A stretch of DNA of 64,000 nt from Microvirga lupini. GTDB taxonomy: Bacteria; Pseudomonadota; Alphaproteobacteria; Rhizobiales; Beijerinckiaceae. Within the stretch, counting starts at the first letter, position 1. Every line of letters begins with the position of its first letter. The translations under genes were made by a program, and so were the position numbers. The notes below the pieces were generated by a model. That model saw only the letters and a program-made list of their open reading frames with translations. It was not told the DNA's origin and did no database searches. Where the stretch lies: the NCBI RefSeq assembly GCF_014191055.1, contig NZ_JACHWB010000001.1, forward strand, positions 835,875 to 899,874, read 5' to 3'. This document shows, one piece after another, positions 8,334-17,340 of this stretch.

Positions 8334-9599
8334 ATGAAATCCATCCTGCTTGCTGCTGGTTCCATTGTTGCTCTTGCGTCTTCCAGTCTTGCCCAACCCG
8401 CCGCTCAGCCGTCGGCGAGCAATCTTGAGAAGCTGACCTCTTTCCAAAGCACAGGGACCGAGGAGCCGAGGCCCATTGCTCAAGAGGGGCGCCGCGCGGA
8501 CGCCCTGCGGCGCAATCTGGAGAAAATCCAGCTTCCGGCCGGCTTCAAGATTGAACTCTACGCCGTCGTGCCCGATGCGCGTCATATGGCTGTGGGCCCC
8601 AATGCCAGCGTCGTCTTCGTCGGCACGAGAAAAAGCAATGTTTACGTTGTGACGGATCGCGACAAGGATCGTGTCGCAGACGAGGTCAAGCAGTTCGCCC
8701 CGTCGATCGCCATGAAGATCCCGAACGGCGTCTGCTTCTCGCGCGACGGCATGCTCTACGTGGTGGAGCAGAACCGTGTCCTGCAGTTTCCCGCCGCAGA
8801 GTTCTTCTATGAGGGGCCGGATGTTGCTGCCTTCGTAGTCGCGAAGCAGGGCGATCTGATTCCGCCCACCGAGGAAAGCTTCAACCACACGGCACGCGTC
8901 TGCCGGATCGGGCCTGACAACAAGCTCTACATCGCGCTCGGACAGCCCTTCAATGTGCCGCCGAAAGACAAGATGGATCTCTACAAGCGCGTCGGAATCG
9001 GCGGCATCATCCGCATGGATCAGGATGGCAAGAACCGCGAGGTTTATGCGACCGGCATCCGCAATTCGGTCGGCATCGACTTCAATCCGGCCGACAAGTC
9101 GCTGTGGTTCACCGACAACCAGGTCGACGGCATGGGCGATGACCAGCCTCCCGGAGAACTCAACCGCATCGCCAGCATGGGGCAGAATTTCGGCTTCCCC
9201 TATTATGGCGGCGGCACCGTCCGCACCGTTGAGTACAAGGATGATCCGGTTCCGGCCGGCGTCGTAGGCCCACAGGCCGAAACGGATCCGCACGCGGCCG
9301 ATCTCGGGATGATGTTCTATACGGGCAAGATGTTCCCTCAATCCTATCAGGGTGGCATCTTCATAGCCCAGCATGGATCCTGGAACCGCACGAAGCCGAT
9401 CGGCGCACGCATCATGTTCGCGCCGCTCAAGCAGGACGGCACGGCCGACAAGCCGCAGGTCTTCGCCGAAGGATGGCTCACGGAGAACGGCGAATATCTC
9501 GGCAGGCCGGTGGATGTCGCCATGTTGCCGGACGGCTCACTCCTCGTGTCAGACGACACAGCCGGCGCAATCTATCGTATCTCCTACGAGGGCCGATAA
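8334..9599 (+). CDS. PQQ-type sugar (sorbosone) dehydrogenase, periplasmic
   Basis: This 421-residue protein has a signal peptide (MKSILLAAGSIVALASSSLA) and a six-bladed glucose/sorbosone dehydrogenase propeller. Typical blade motifs include LPAGFKIELYA, IPNGVCFSRDGMLYVVE, GIRNSVGIDFNP and IFIAQHGSWNRT. It should oxidise an aldose or similar sugar in the periplasm using PQQ. The ATG used has GGAGG 7 bases upstream; an ATG 33 bases earlier has no site. The next gene is a small cytochrome c that could accept the electrons. Confidence 0.85.
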   Translation: MKSILLAAGSIVALASSSLAQPAAQPSASNLEKLTSFQSTGTEEPRPIAQEGRRADALRRNLEKIQLPAGFKIELYAVVPDARHMAVGPNASVVFVGTRKSNVYVVTDRDKDRVADEVKQFAPSIAMKIPNGVCFSRDGMLYVVEQNRVLQFPAAEFFYEGPDVAAFVVAKQGDLIPPTEESFNHTARVCRIGPDNKLYIALGQPFNVPPKDKMDLYKRVGIGGIIRMDQDGKNREVYATGIRNSVGIDFNPADKSLWFTDNQVDGMGDDQPPGELNRIASMGQNFGFPYYGGGTVRTVEYKDDPVPAGVVGPQAETDPHAADLGMMFYTGKMFPQSYQGGIFIAQHGSWNRTKPIGARIMFAPLKQDGTADKPQVFAEGWLTENGEYLGRPVDVAMLPDGSLLVSDDTAGAIYRISYEGR

Positions 9600-9611
9600 G
9601 CCTGTTCAGAC

Positions 9612-9639
9612 GGGCGCGCCGCGCGGCGCGCCCCTTTTT
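9612..9639 (+). terminator. Strong hairpin terminator between dehydrogenase and cytochrome c genes
   Basis: A very GC-rich 10-bp inverted repeat (gggcgcgccg/cggcgcgccc) is followed by five T. It lies only 16 bases before the cytochrome start codon, so expression of the two genes may be unequal. Confidence 0.8.
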
Positions 9640-9655
9640 CGCTGGAACGTCAATC

Positions 9656-9985
9656 ATGAAGATGATCCCGATCCTCGCCCTGACGGGACTAGCCCTGAGT
9701 TGTGTTGTTGCCGGTCAGGCCCATGCGGGAGACGCCAGGGCAGGGCGCCAGAAGCTCACCACCTGTCAGGGCTGCCATGGTCTCGATGGCCTCTCGAAAA
9801 ATCCGGAAGCGCCCAATCTCGCCGGTCAGCTCGAAAGCTACCTCGTCAGGAGCCTCGCCGCCTATAAATCCGGCGAGCGCAAGAACGAGTCGATGAACAT
9901 TGTAGCAAAGGACCTGTCGGACGAGGATATCGCCGATGTGGCGGCCTATTACGCCTCGATCCAGGTCGATGTCCTGCCGCCTTAA
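9656..9985 (+). CDS. Small periplasmic c-type cytochrome (class I, c-553-like)
   Basis: This 109-residue protein has a signal peptide ending near AHA, one haem site CQGCH, and a C-terminal [20 protein letters not shown] segment whose Met is the likely sixth ligand. It is probably the electron acceptor for the upstream sugar dehydrogenase. That pairing is inferred from adjacency and from similar pairs in related bacteria. Confidence 0.88.
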   Translation: MKMIPILALTGLALSCVVAGQAHAGDARAGRQKLTTCQGCHGLDGLSKNPEAPNLAGQLESYLVRSLAAYKSGERKNESMNIVAKDLSDEDIADVAAYYASIQVDVLPP

Positions 9986-10080
9986 GCTGTGGCTGCCGCC
10001 ATCCTTGTCGCCGGGCACCCTTTCATCATGGGCGGCCCTTCGCTATTGTCCTGCTCCCCGCGAGTGGCAAGGAGCAGGCG

Positions 10081-11373
10081 ATGGTGGACATCGCAACCCG
10101 CGTCTACAACCATACCTGGAAGATCGACCCGATCGTCCGGTCGGTTCTGGACACGGATTTCTACAAGTTGCTGATGGCGCAGACGATCTTTCGCCGCCAT
10201 CGCGACGTGAAGGTGACGTTCGGTATTCACAACCGGACCACCCGCATTCGCTTGGCCGACATCATCGATGCCGGCGAACTGCGCGAGCAGCTCGATCACG
10301 TGCGCAGTCTGCGACTGACACGAGGCGAGTCCACCTGGCTGCGGGGCAACACGTTCTACGGCAAGCGGCAGATGTTCTCACCGGAATTCATGGACTGGCT
10401 CGAGACGTTCCGCTTTCCGGAATATCTGCTGGAGAAGGAGGACGGCCAATATGTCCTGACCTTCCACGGCCCCTGGATCGAGACCACCATGTGGGAGATC
10501 CCGGCGCTCGCGATCCTCAACGAGCTGCGCTCGCGAGGAGTCCTGAGAGGCATGGGCAAGTTCGAGCTTCAGGTGCTCTATGCCCGCGCCATGACCCGGG
10601 TGTGGGAGAAGATCGAACGGCTCAAAGACCTGCCGGATCTCTCCATCGCTGATTTCGGCACCCGTCGCCGTCATGGCTTTCTCTGGCAGGATTGGTGCGT
10701 GCAGGCCATGATGGAAGGGCTTGGATCGTCCTTCCTCGGAACGTCCAATTGCCTGATCGCCCTGCGCCAGGAGGTGGAGGCGGTGGGCACCAATGCCCAT
10801 GAACTTCCCATGGTCTATGCGGCGCTGGCCGAGACCGACGAGGAACTCGCCCGATCCCCTTACGACGTGCTGTCCGATTGGCAGGAGGATTACGAGGGCA
10901 ACCTGCTCGTCATCCTGCCCGACACCTATGGCACCACGAACTTCCTGCAGAATGCCCCCGACTGGGTGCCCGCCTGGACCGGTATCCGCGTCGATTCCAA
11001 GGATCCCATCGAGGGCGGCGAGGAGGCGATCGAATGGTGGCGCAAGCGCGGACAGAACCCACGCGACAAGCTCGCGATCTTTTCCGACGGCCTCGACGTG
11101 GACGTGATCGAACGCATCCACGGGCATTTCCGCGGCCGCATGCGCATCGGCTATGGCTGGGGTACGCTGCTTACCAATGATTTCCGTGGACTGGCGCCTG
11201 AGGGCAAGCTCGATCCCATCTCCATCGTCTGCAAGGTCATCTCGGCCGATGGACGGCCGACGGTGAAAATCTCCGACAATCCGACGAAGGCCATGGGGCC
11301 GAAGGCGGAAGTCGAGCGCTACAAGCGCATCTTCCAGGTGGGCGAACAAGCGGCGAAACCGGTATTGGTGTGA
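10081..11373 (+). CDS. pncB: Nicotinate phosphoribosyltransferase
   Basis: This is a 430-residue enzyme of the NAD salvage pathway that makes nicotinate mononucleotide from nicotinate and PRPP. Recognisable segments include [18 protein letters not shown] near the N-terminus, [22 protein letters not shown] and [11 protein letters not shown]. The length is typical. AAGGAG lies 6 bases before the ATG. Its stop overlaps the GTG start of the next gene by 4 bases. Confidence 0.93.
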   Translation: MVDIATRVYNHTWKIDPIVRSVLDTDFYKLLMAQTIFRRHRDVKVTFGIHNRTTRIRLADIIDAGELREQLDHVRSLRLTRGESTWLRGNTFYGKRQMFSPEFMDWLETFRFPEYLLEKEDGQYVLTFHGPWIETTMWEIPALAILNELRSRGVLRGMGKFELQVLYARAMTRVWEKIERLKDLPDLSIADFGTRRRHGFLWQDWCVQAMMEGLGSSFLGTSNCLIALRQEVEAVGTNAHELPMVYAALAETDEELARSPYDVLSDWQEDYEGNLLVILPDTYGTTNFLQNAPDWVPAWTGIRVDSKDPIEGGEEAIEWWRKRGQNPRDKLAIFSDGLDVDVIERIHGHFRGRMRIGYGWGTLLTNDFRGLAPEGKLDPISIVCKVISADGRPTVKISDNPTKAMGPKAEVERYKRIFQVGEQAAKPVLV

Positions 11374-12149
11374 CGGACATGATCATCGATCTCAACTGCG
11401 ACATGGGTGAAGGCTTCGGTCCCTGGCCGATGGGAGACGACGAGGCGATGCTCGACATCGTATCCTCGGCCAACATCGCCTGCGGTTTCCATGCGGGCGA
11501 TCCGTCCATCATGTTCCGCACGGCGGAGACCGCGAAGCGCAAGGGCGTGGCCGTTGGGGCGCATCCCGGCTTCAACGATCTCCACGGCTTCGGCCGCCGC
11601 ATGATCCGAGGCGATTCTCCTGCCGAGATCGAGCGCATGATCGCCTATCAGATCGGCGCCATGCAGGCCGTCGCCTCGCTGGCCGGCCACAAGGTCACCT
11701 ATGTGAAGGTGCATGGGGCGCTCAACAACATGGCCAATGAGGACGAGAGCCTCGCACTCGCGATTGCCCGCGCCATCAAGGGCGTGGATGCAAGCCTCAT
11801 CAACATGTGCATGCCGGGCCTTCTGATGGAAAAGGCATCGCACGATGTCGGTATTCCGGTCGTGCGCGAGATCTTCGCCGACCGCACCTATGAGGATAAC
11901 GGCACGCTCACCAGCCGTAAGAAGCCCGGTTCCGTGCTGCACGATGCCGAATTCGCGGCCGAGCGTATTCTGCGCGCCGTTCAGGACAAGGCGATCACGA
12001 CGGTATCCGGCAAGCGGATCCCGGTCGAGATCGACACCATCTGCGTGCACGGGGACGAGCCGAGCGCCGTGGCCATGGCTCGCACGGTGCGTGCGAAGCT
12101 GGAGGCGAACGGGGTCACGATCGCGCCGTTCTCACAGACCGGTTTATAA
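11370..12149 (+). CDS. pxpA: LamB/YcsF family protein, 5-oxoprolinase subunit A type
   Basis: This 259-residue protein has the family hallmark [12 protein letters not shown] at its start, then [29 protein letters not shown] and [10 protein letters not shown]. PxpA works with PxpB and PxpC to hydrolyse 5-oxoproline to glutamate. No pxpB or pxpC gene is nearby. The GTG start overlaps the pncB stop (GTGA), so it is coupled to NAD salvage. An ATG 9 bases later is an alternative start. Confidence 0.85.
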   Translation: MTDMIIDLNCDMGEGFGPWPMGDDEAMLDIVSSANIACGFHAGDPSIMFRTAETAKRKGVAVGAHPGFNDLHGFGRRMIRGDSPAEIERMIAYQIGAMQAVASLAGHKVTYVKVHGALNNMANEDESLALAIARAIKGVDASLINMCMPGLLMEKASHDVGIPVVREIFADRTYEDNGTLTSRKKPGSVLHDAEFAAERILRAVQDKAITTVSGKRIPVEIDTICVHGDEPSAVAMARTVRAKLEANGVTIAPFSQTGL

Positions 12150-12150
12150 C

Positions 12151-12263
12151 TCTCACCTCATCTTGAGGAGGATTGCGCGAGCAATCCGTCTCGGTGGATC
12201 ATCCAGAGAGCACTGGAGCCTCCTTCGAGACGCCGCTGCGCGGCTCCTCAGGATGAGGTGAGA
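12151..12263. repeat. Palindromic intergenic repeat, copy 1
   Basis: The ends form a 20-base inverted repeat with one mismatch (tctcacctcat at the left, its complement at the right). The inside contains the gtctcg...cgagac core shared with the copies near 34.6 and 36.2 kb. It fills the gap between convergent genes and may also terminate transcription. Confidence 0.85.
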
Positions 12264-12265
12264 CG

Positions 12266-13141
12266 TTACAATTGCGCGAAAGCTTTGGCGAGGAAGGGCT
12301 GCAAGGCTGCCAATGTCTCCTCCGGCGCCTCCTCAGCCAAGTAGTGACCGCAATCGATGGCATGGCCCTCCACGTGATCGGCCCAGTCGCGCCAGACGGA
12401 CAGCACGTCGTACCATTGATCGAGCCCGTTCCTGCGGCCCCAGAGCGCCTGGACCGGGCACATGATCCGCCGGCCGGCCTTCTGGTCTTCCTGGTCGAGA
12501 CGCATGTCGATGGTTGCGCCGGCGCGATAGTCTTCGCACATGGCGTGGATCGTGTCCGGATTGGTGTAGCAGCGGCGGTATTCCGCAAGCGCTTCTTCAG
12601 TGAAGAGATCGCGTCCCCTGCGAAGATAGATGGCGTCCGGATCCGACGCGATCAGGCGCTCCGGCAGGGGATGAGGCTGCGCGAGAAAGAACCAATGCCA
12701 GTAGCCCATAGCAAAGGCCATGTCGGTGCGTTGGAAGTGCTCGGCGGTCGGGATGATGTCCAGAACCGATAGCGCCAGAATCCGCTCCGGGTGGTCGAGG
12801 GCCATACGGTAGGCGCAGCGTCCGCCACGGTCGTGGCCGACGACGGCAAAGCGCTCGAAGCCGAGAGCCTGCATGACCTCCACCTGATCGCGCGCCATCG
12901 CACGTTTGGAGTAAGGTTCATGCGTGTCGTTCGTCGGAGGCTTGGAGCTGTCGCCATAGCCGCGCAGGTCGGCGCAGACGATTGTGTAGGTCTCCGCGAG
13001 TTGCGGCGCCACCTTGTGCCACATGACATGGGTCTGCGGGTGTCCATGCAGCAGGAGCACGGGCGGCCCCTTGCCGCCGACACGCAGGGTGATGACGGCT
13101 CCGGATGTTTCGATCCGGCGATGAGTGAAAGTCTCGAACAT
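12266..13141 (-). CDS. Alpha/beta hydrolase, haloacetate (fluoroacetate) dehalogenase-like
   Basis: This 291-residue protein has the nucleophile elbow GHDRGGR with Asp104, an oxyanion HGHP segment, the second acid Asp128, and the catalytic His266 in CGHYLAEE. It also has the residues that define fluoroacetate dehalogenases: Arg105 and Arg108 for the carboxylate, and His149, Trp150 and Tyr205 for the halide. An epoxide hydrolase is less likely because the nucleophile context and halide pocket fit the dehalogenases. Activity on chloro- or fluoroacetate is inference. It is a single gene converging on pxpA. Confidence 0.78.
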   Translation of the reverse strand: MFETFTHRRIETSGAVITLRVGGKGPPVLLLHGHPQTHVMWHKVAPQLAETYTIVCADLRGYGDSSKPPTNDTHEPYSKRAMARDQVEVMQALGFERFAVVGHDRGGRCAYRMALDHPERILALSVLDIIPTAEHFQRTDMAFAMGYWHWFFLAQPHPLPERLIASDPDAIYLRRGRDLFTEEALAEYRRCYTNPDTIHAMCEDYRAGATIDMRLDQEDQKAGRRIMCPVQALWGRRNGLDQWYDVLSVWRDWADHVEGHAIDCGHYLAEEAPEETLAALQPFLAKAFAQL

Positions 13142-13205
13142 GCTGTGAGTGTCTTACACTTTTCGCTGCGGATCCAGGGGCTGCCTCCTGGTTCAGGATC
13201 GAGCT

Positions 13206-13745
13206 TCACCAGGAGCGACGCTCTCCATTGTCGATGTGAATGATGCCGTTCCGGTACATCTTCAGGCCTCCGACCTGCGGATGAGACCGCAGATAGGCCA
13301 TGACGCCGCGCACGCGGGTGCGAACCCTGAAATCGATCGCCCGGCAGGAGAGGTGAAGGGATTGGCGGGCGCCGCCGGCGCTCCAGTTCCGTGACCGGCT
13401 GCGATGGGTGGACTCGACGCTGACGGCGCCGAACTTCTCCGCCACGGAGGCGACGACTTCCCGCAGATTGCCCGGAACGCAATGGGTCGGGGCACTCGCC
13501 CGCAGCGTGATGGTTCCTTGTGAGACCAGAGAGGCGAAACCGGAGAGGGTTCTCGCATTCGGCAGGCTTCCCGTCGTTTTGGGATCGTTCATCTCGTCGT
13601 TCGAGGGAAGGCTGGCATATTGAGCCGGAGGGATGAGCCCGCCTTCTTCACCGGCTTTCAGGACGTTTGTTGAGAAACCAAGCAGAAGGGCGCTGACCGC
13701 AAGAGTCGTTTTGAACGCATGGCGGACTCGGCATTTGTTGCTCAT
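13206..13745 (-). CDS. Exported M15A-like / DUF882 peptidase-fold protein
   Basis: This 179-residue protein has an N-terminal membrane or signal segment (TTLAVSALLLGFSTNVLKAG). Its C-terminal domain carries the zinc-ligand pattern of M15A peptidases: SLHLSCRAIDF (His and Asp) and IIHIDNG (His). Such proteins are usually murein or D-Ala-D-Ala peptidases or inactive relatives. The start has GGGAGAA upstream. An extended frame to 13805 lacks support. It lies alone, next to a 330-bp gap. Confidence 0.7.
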   Translation of the reverse strand: MSNKCRVRHAFKTTLAVSALLLGFSTNVLKAGEEGGLIPPAQYASLPSNDEMNDPKTTGSLPNARTLSGFASLVSQGTITLRASAPTHCVPGNLREVVASVAEKFGAVSVESTHRSRSRNWSAGGARQSLHLSCRAIDFRVRTRVRGVMAYLRSHPQVGGLKMYRNGIIHIDNGERRSW

Positions 13746-14078
13746 CGGGTTCTCCCGTTCTGAGCCCCTACAGATCATGCCGCGCGTTGATCCTCCCGGC
13801 GGCATGTTTGTCTTCTTGGTCAGACGACTGACGGTTGCGCGAACAGCGCTAAAGATGGCTACCTAAAGTAAGCTCTATCTTAGGCAACAAGACCTAAGCG
13901 GATCTAAGCCATGAGAGACAATGCATGGCTGGCAAAGCTTTGCTCTGCAAGGATTCCTATGAAAGGAAATTTTGGGTGAGTTATGAAATAACAACGGTCT
14001 GATCTTGCAGAACCTTATCCGAATTCACACATCAATGTCCGTTGAGCCGATCATCGGGATCGGCCCGCGGAGACTGGA
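13746..14078. other. Divergent intergenic region
   Basis: No gene is visible. Around 13864-13908 there are four ctaa(g)-type elements, including an inverted pair cttagg/cctaag at 13879-13898. This could be an operator between the two divergent genes. No consensus I know fits it. Confidence 0.3.
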
Positions 14079-14516
14079 ATGAACACTGTTCGTGGTGATG
14101 TTTTCGACGCTATCAAAGCTGCCGGCCCGAGCCGGGAGGATGCGATGGCGCGCATCACGCTGGTTGCGAGACTGATGGACAGCGCCGTGCTGATCCCAGG
14201 CCTGAACCGGCGCGTCGGTCTGGACGCGATGCTCGGCCTCGTGCCGGGGATCGGCGATGCCGTCTCCGCTGCCATCGCAAGCTACATCATCTGGGAAGCC
14301 CGTCAGCTCGGTCTGCCGCGCTGGAAGATCGCGCGGATGATCGGCAACGTCGCGGTCGATACCGCCATCGGCGCAATCCCGTTCGCAGGCGACCTGTTCG
14401 ACGTGTTCTTCAAGGCCAATATGCGCAACCTGCGCATCATTCACGACCATCTCGGCACCCCCAAGCGCGGCCCGAAGGAGATCGACGGGACCGCAATCCG
14501 GATCGAGGAGCGCTGA
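14079..14516 (+). CDS. DUF4112 domain-containing membrane protein
   Basis: This 145-residue protein matches the DUF4112 pattern: RLMDSAVLIPGLNRRVGLDA, GLVPGIGDAVSAAIASYIIW and IPFAGDLFDVFFKAN. Two hydrophobic segments suggest a membrane association. The function of the family is not known. It is followed directly by the next gene (stop and start codons abut), so the two form an operon. Confidence 0.82.
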   Translation: MNTVRGDVFDAIKAAGPSREDAMARITLVARLMDSAVLIPGLNRRVGLDAMLGLVPGIGDAVSAAIASYIIWEARQLGLPRWKIARMIGNVAVDTAIGAIPFAGDLFDVFFKANMRNLRIIHDHLGTPKRGPKEIDGTAIRIEER

Positions 14517-14906
14517 ATGAGACGGCTGCTGTGGGTCCTCGCCTGGATGGCCGTGGCGATCTGGTCGCTGTTCGCCTGGGGCGCCTACGGACTTCTGGAC
14601 TTCTTCGGCGGCATCGCCGCCCGCAATGCCGACATCGTCACGGGACATCCCGAGACGGTCGAATGGCTCTCCTGGGCATTGACGACTCTGAGAGGCCTGG
14701 GCCTCGGGGCCATTGTGGTCGTCTGGGGACTGGTGTCGCTCCTGATCCTGGCCGTTCCGGCCGTGTTGAGCCTGTTTCTGGGCGGCTCGCGACATGAGCA
14801 GTATGGTGGCGAATGGCGCGGTCCGCCGGTCGATGCTCGACCATCGTCGCCCCCGTTTCCACCCGCCTCGGGACAGCCCCCGATCCGGCGCATCGAAAGA
14901 CGCTGA
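14517..14906 (+). CDS. Hypothetical two-span membrane protein
   Basis: This 129-residue protein is not recognised as a named family. It has two clear hydrophobic segments, about residues 4-25 (LLWVLAWMAVAIWSLFAWGA) and 61-87 (GLGAIVVVWGLVSLLILAVP), and a polar Pro/Arg-rich tail. Its ATG follows the DUF4112 stop codon with no gap, which argues for co-expression and a shared envelope role. Confidence 0.7.
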   Translation: MRRLLWVLAWMAVAIWSLFAWGAYGLLDFFGGIAARNADIVTGHPETVEWLSWALTTLRGLGLGAIVVVWGLVSLLILAVPAVLSLFLGGSRHEQYGGEWRGPPVDARPSSPPFPPASGQPPIRRIERR

Positions 14907-14910
14907 ACAA

Positions 14911-14945
14911 AAGGGCGAAGCAGATGTTGCTTCGCCCTTCGTTTT
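14911..14945. terminator. Bidirectional terminator
   Basis: A perfect 10-bp stem (gggcgaagca/tgcttcgccc) with a 5-base loop is flanked by aaaa on the left and tttt on the right. It separates the convergent membrane-protein and ABC ATPase genes. Confidence 0.8.
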
Positions 14946-14951
14946 GACTTC

Positions 14952-15761
14952 TCAGCGGTGGCTTGAGATGAACTGCTTGAAGCGCTCGGATTTCGGAGCG
15001 CCGAACACCTCCGCGGGTGCGCCTTCCTCCTCCACCACGCCCTTGTGCAGGAACACGACCCTGTTCGAGACGTCGCGGGCAAAGCCCATTTCGTGGGTCA
15101 CCACCAGCATGGTGCGGCCCTCTTCGGCGAGCGAGCGCATGACGCGCAGCACCTCGCCGACGAGTTCCGGATCAAGCGCCGAGGTCGGCTCGTCGAAGAG
15201 CATCACCTTGGGGTGCATGGCGAGCGCCCGCGCGATGGCCGCGCGCTGCTGTTGGCCGCCGGAAAGGTGCGAGGGATATTGATTGCGCTTGTCGACGATG
15301 CCGACCTTCGCCAGCAGCTCCTCGGCTTCCGCGATGCATTCCGCCTTGGGGCGCTTCTGCACATGGACGGGTGCTTCGATGACGTTCTCCAGGATCGTCA
15401 TGTGGGACCAGAGATTGAAGCTCTGGAACACCATGGCGACGCGGGAGCGGATGCGGTCGACCTGACGTTGATCGGCCGGCTCCATGCCCTTGCGGGTCTG
15501 CTTCAGGCCGATGGTCTCGCCCCCGATGCGGATCTCGCCGGAATCCGGCACTTCCAGCATGTTGATGCAGCGGAGCATGGTGGACTTGCCGGAGCCGGAA
15601 GCGCCGAGGATCGAAATCACGTCGCCTTCCCGGGCGCTGAGCGACACGCCTTTGAGGACTTCGAGCGATCCGAAGCTCTTGCGGAGATTCTGCACGGAGA
15701 CGGCCGGGGCCACCTCAGAAGACGCAAGGTGAGACGACAAGGATGCAACTCCGTTAGACAT
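14952..15761 (-). CDS. Polar amino-acid ABC transporter, ATP-binding subunit
   Basis: This 269-residue HisP/OccP-type ATPase has Walker [10 protein letters not shown] (about residues 54-62), signature [15 protein letters not shown] and Walker [13 protein letters not shown], with a family-typical His switch in VTHEMGFA. It powers uptake of a polar or basic amino acid. GGAGG precedes its ATG, and its start overlaps the end of the upstream permease gene by 8 bases. It is the last gene of the transporter cluster. Confidence 0.92.
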   Translation of the reverse strand: MSNGVASLSSHLASSEVAPAVSVQNLRKSFGSLEVLKGVSLSAREGDVISILGASGSGKSTMLRCINMLEVPDSGEIRIGGETIGLKQTRKGMEPADQRQVDRIRSRVAMVFQSFNLWSHMTILENVIEAPVHVQKRPKAECIAEAEELLAKVGIVDKRNQYPSHLSGGQQQRAAIARALAMHPKVMLFDEPTSALDPELVGEVLRVMRSLAEEGRTMLVVTHEMGFARDVSNRVVFLHKGVVEEEGAPAEVFGAPKSERFKQFISSHR

Positions 15762-16479
15762 GGGCGGCCTCCAGGCGCGGCTCCACGGCCGGTGGGCGGC
15801 GCAGGTGAGGCGAGAGCCACCATTCGATGGCCATGATGATGCGAGTGATGATGAAGTTCAGAACGAGATAGATCAGGCCGGCGACAACGAAGACCTCGAC
15901 CGCGCGGAAGCTCTGCGAGATCAGTTTGGCCGCGAGGCCGGTCACTTCCATCATGGTGATGATCGAGGCGAGCGACGTCGCCTTCACCATCAGGATGATC
16001 TCGCTGCCATAGGCCGGAAGAGCCTGGCGGACCGCGATGGGAAACACGATGCGGCGGAAGAGCAGGAAGCCCGACATGCCGCAAGCCCGTGCCGCCTCGA
16101 CCTGATTGTGGGGAACCGACTGAAGTCCGCCGCGGATGATCTCGCTGGCGTAAGCCGCGGTGTTAAGCGTCAGCGCGAAGACTGCGCACCAGTACGGCTC
16201 GCGGAAGAAGGTCCACAGGCCCCATTCCTGCAAGGTGGGGCGGAACTGCCCGAGGCCGTAATAGATCAGGAAGATCTGCACGAGCAGCGGCGTTCCGCGG
16301 AACACGAAGACATAGGCCTGTGCCGGCCAGTCGAGCACCTTGAGACCCGACATGCGCATGAGCGCCAGCAGCATGGCGAGAACGGCGCCGAGGCCCACGG
16401 CCATGAAGGCGAGGTTCAGGGTCAGCGGCACGCCGCCGATGAGCGTCAGGAAGCTATCCCGCATGAAGGCGAAATCCAT
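15754..16479 (-). CDS. Polar amino-acid ABC transporter permease (HisM type)
   Basis: This 241-residue inner-membrane permease begins [20 protein letters not shown] and contains the EAA-like loop [20 protein letters not shown] that contacts the ATPase. The longer upstream frame is the shadow of the other permease. The ATG shares one base with the upstream stop codon (TGATG), showing translational coupling. It forms the channel with the neighbouring HisQ-type subunit. Confidence 0.9.
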   Translation of the reverse strand: MDFAFMRDSFLTLIGGVPLTLNLAFMAVGLGAVLAMLLALMRMSGLKVLDWPAQAYVFVFRGTPLLVQIFLIYYGLGQFRPTLQEWGLWTFFREPYWCAVFALTLNTAAYASEIIRGGLQSVPHNQVEAARACGMSGFLLFRRIVFPIAVRQALPAYGSEIILMVKATSLASIITMMEVTGLAAKLISQSFRAVEVFVVAGLIYLVLNFIITRIIMAIEWWLSPHLRRPPAVEPRLEAAHV

Positions 16480-17201
16480 CAGGAAGCCCTCCGCATGCCA
16501 CGCATCGAGTGGGTCTCCGCGCGCTGGAACAGGTAGGTCGAAACCCAGGTGATGAGCAGGTAAAGCACGGCGGCCGTAAGGTAGAAGTCGAACGGACGGC
16601 GGGTGGAGCCGGCTGCGATATGCGACTGCCGCAGCAGCTCGACGAGGCCGGTGACCGAGATGAGCGCGGATTCCTTCAGGACCAGCTGCCATGTGTTGCC
16701 GAGGCCCGGAATGGCATAGCGCAGCACCTGCGGGGCGATGATGCGGCGGAACATGAGCCAGCGATGCATGCCCACCGAGCGTGCTGCCTCAATCTCGCCG
16801 CGGCTCACCACCTGATAAGCGCCGCGGAAGACCTCGGCCTGATAGGCGCCCGATATGATGCCGATGGCGAGCGCCCCGGTGACGAAGGCTGGCACGCCGA
16901 TGAATCCGTCGGCGCCGAAGAGGCTGCCGATGGCGCCCAGGGCCGCGCTACCGCCGAAATAGAACAGGTATATCACGAGAAGATCGGGAATGCCGCGCAG
17001 GACGGTGGTGTACCCGTCCGCGAGGCTGCGGATCACGAGATTGCCGCCGATCTTGCCCCAGGCCACCAGGGTTCCGACGACGGAGCCCGTAAGAAAGCCG
17101 CAGATGGCGACCGCAATCGTCATTGCCGCTGCAGTGAGGAGAGCCCATCCCCATCCATTGGGACCAAACCCGACGAGCTCGAAATAGCTCAGTTGCTGCA
17201 C
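16479..17201 (-). CDS. Polar amino-acid ABC transporter permease (HisQ type)
   Basis: This 240-residue permease has several transmembrane segments and the EAA loop GEIEAARSVGMHRWLMFRRI. It starts with GTG and has only a weak AAG-rich site upstream, so the start is slightly uncertain. It is coupled to the second permease by a one-base overlap. It lies 140 bp downstream of the first binding-protein gene. Confidence 0.9.
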   Translation of the reverse strand: MQQLSYFELVGFGPNGWGWALLTAAAMTIAVAICGFLTGSVVGTLVAWGKIGGNLVIRSLADGYTTVLRGIPDLLVIYLFYFGGSAALGAIGSLFGADGFIGVPAFVTGALAIGIISGAYQAEVFRGAYQVVSRGEIEAARSVGMHRWLMFRRIIAPQVLRYAIPGLGNTWQLVLKESALISVTGLVELLRQSHIAAGSTRRPFDFYLTAAVLYLLITWVSTYLFQRAETHSMRGMRRAS

Positions 17202-17290
17202 GCGTCTAAACTTTCTTGAATATGTCTCCCCTCTGTGGAAGGCAGCGGGCGAGACGGCATCGGTAACATCCGGCCTTGAGCCGGATCATA

Positions 17291-17318
17291 TCCCGGGTCC
17301 GCACTACAGGACCCGGGA
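17291..17318. repeat. Hairpin between binding-protein and permease genes
   Basis: A perfect 10-bp inverted repeat (tcccgggtcc/ggacccggga) with an 8-base loop has no T run. It may stabilise the upstream binding-protein message or lower permease expression. The cccggg core resembles repeats at 34.5 and 35.1 kb. Confidence 0.6.
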
Positions 17319-17340
17319 CTGCACTTCCGGCACGCCGTTG

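Noticed and set aside
17220..17340. Possible extra small gene between binding protein and permease
   Set aside because: No frame with a site; the region is explained by a hairpin and the permease leader.
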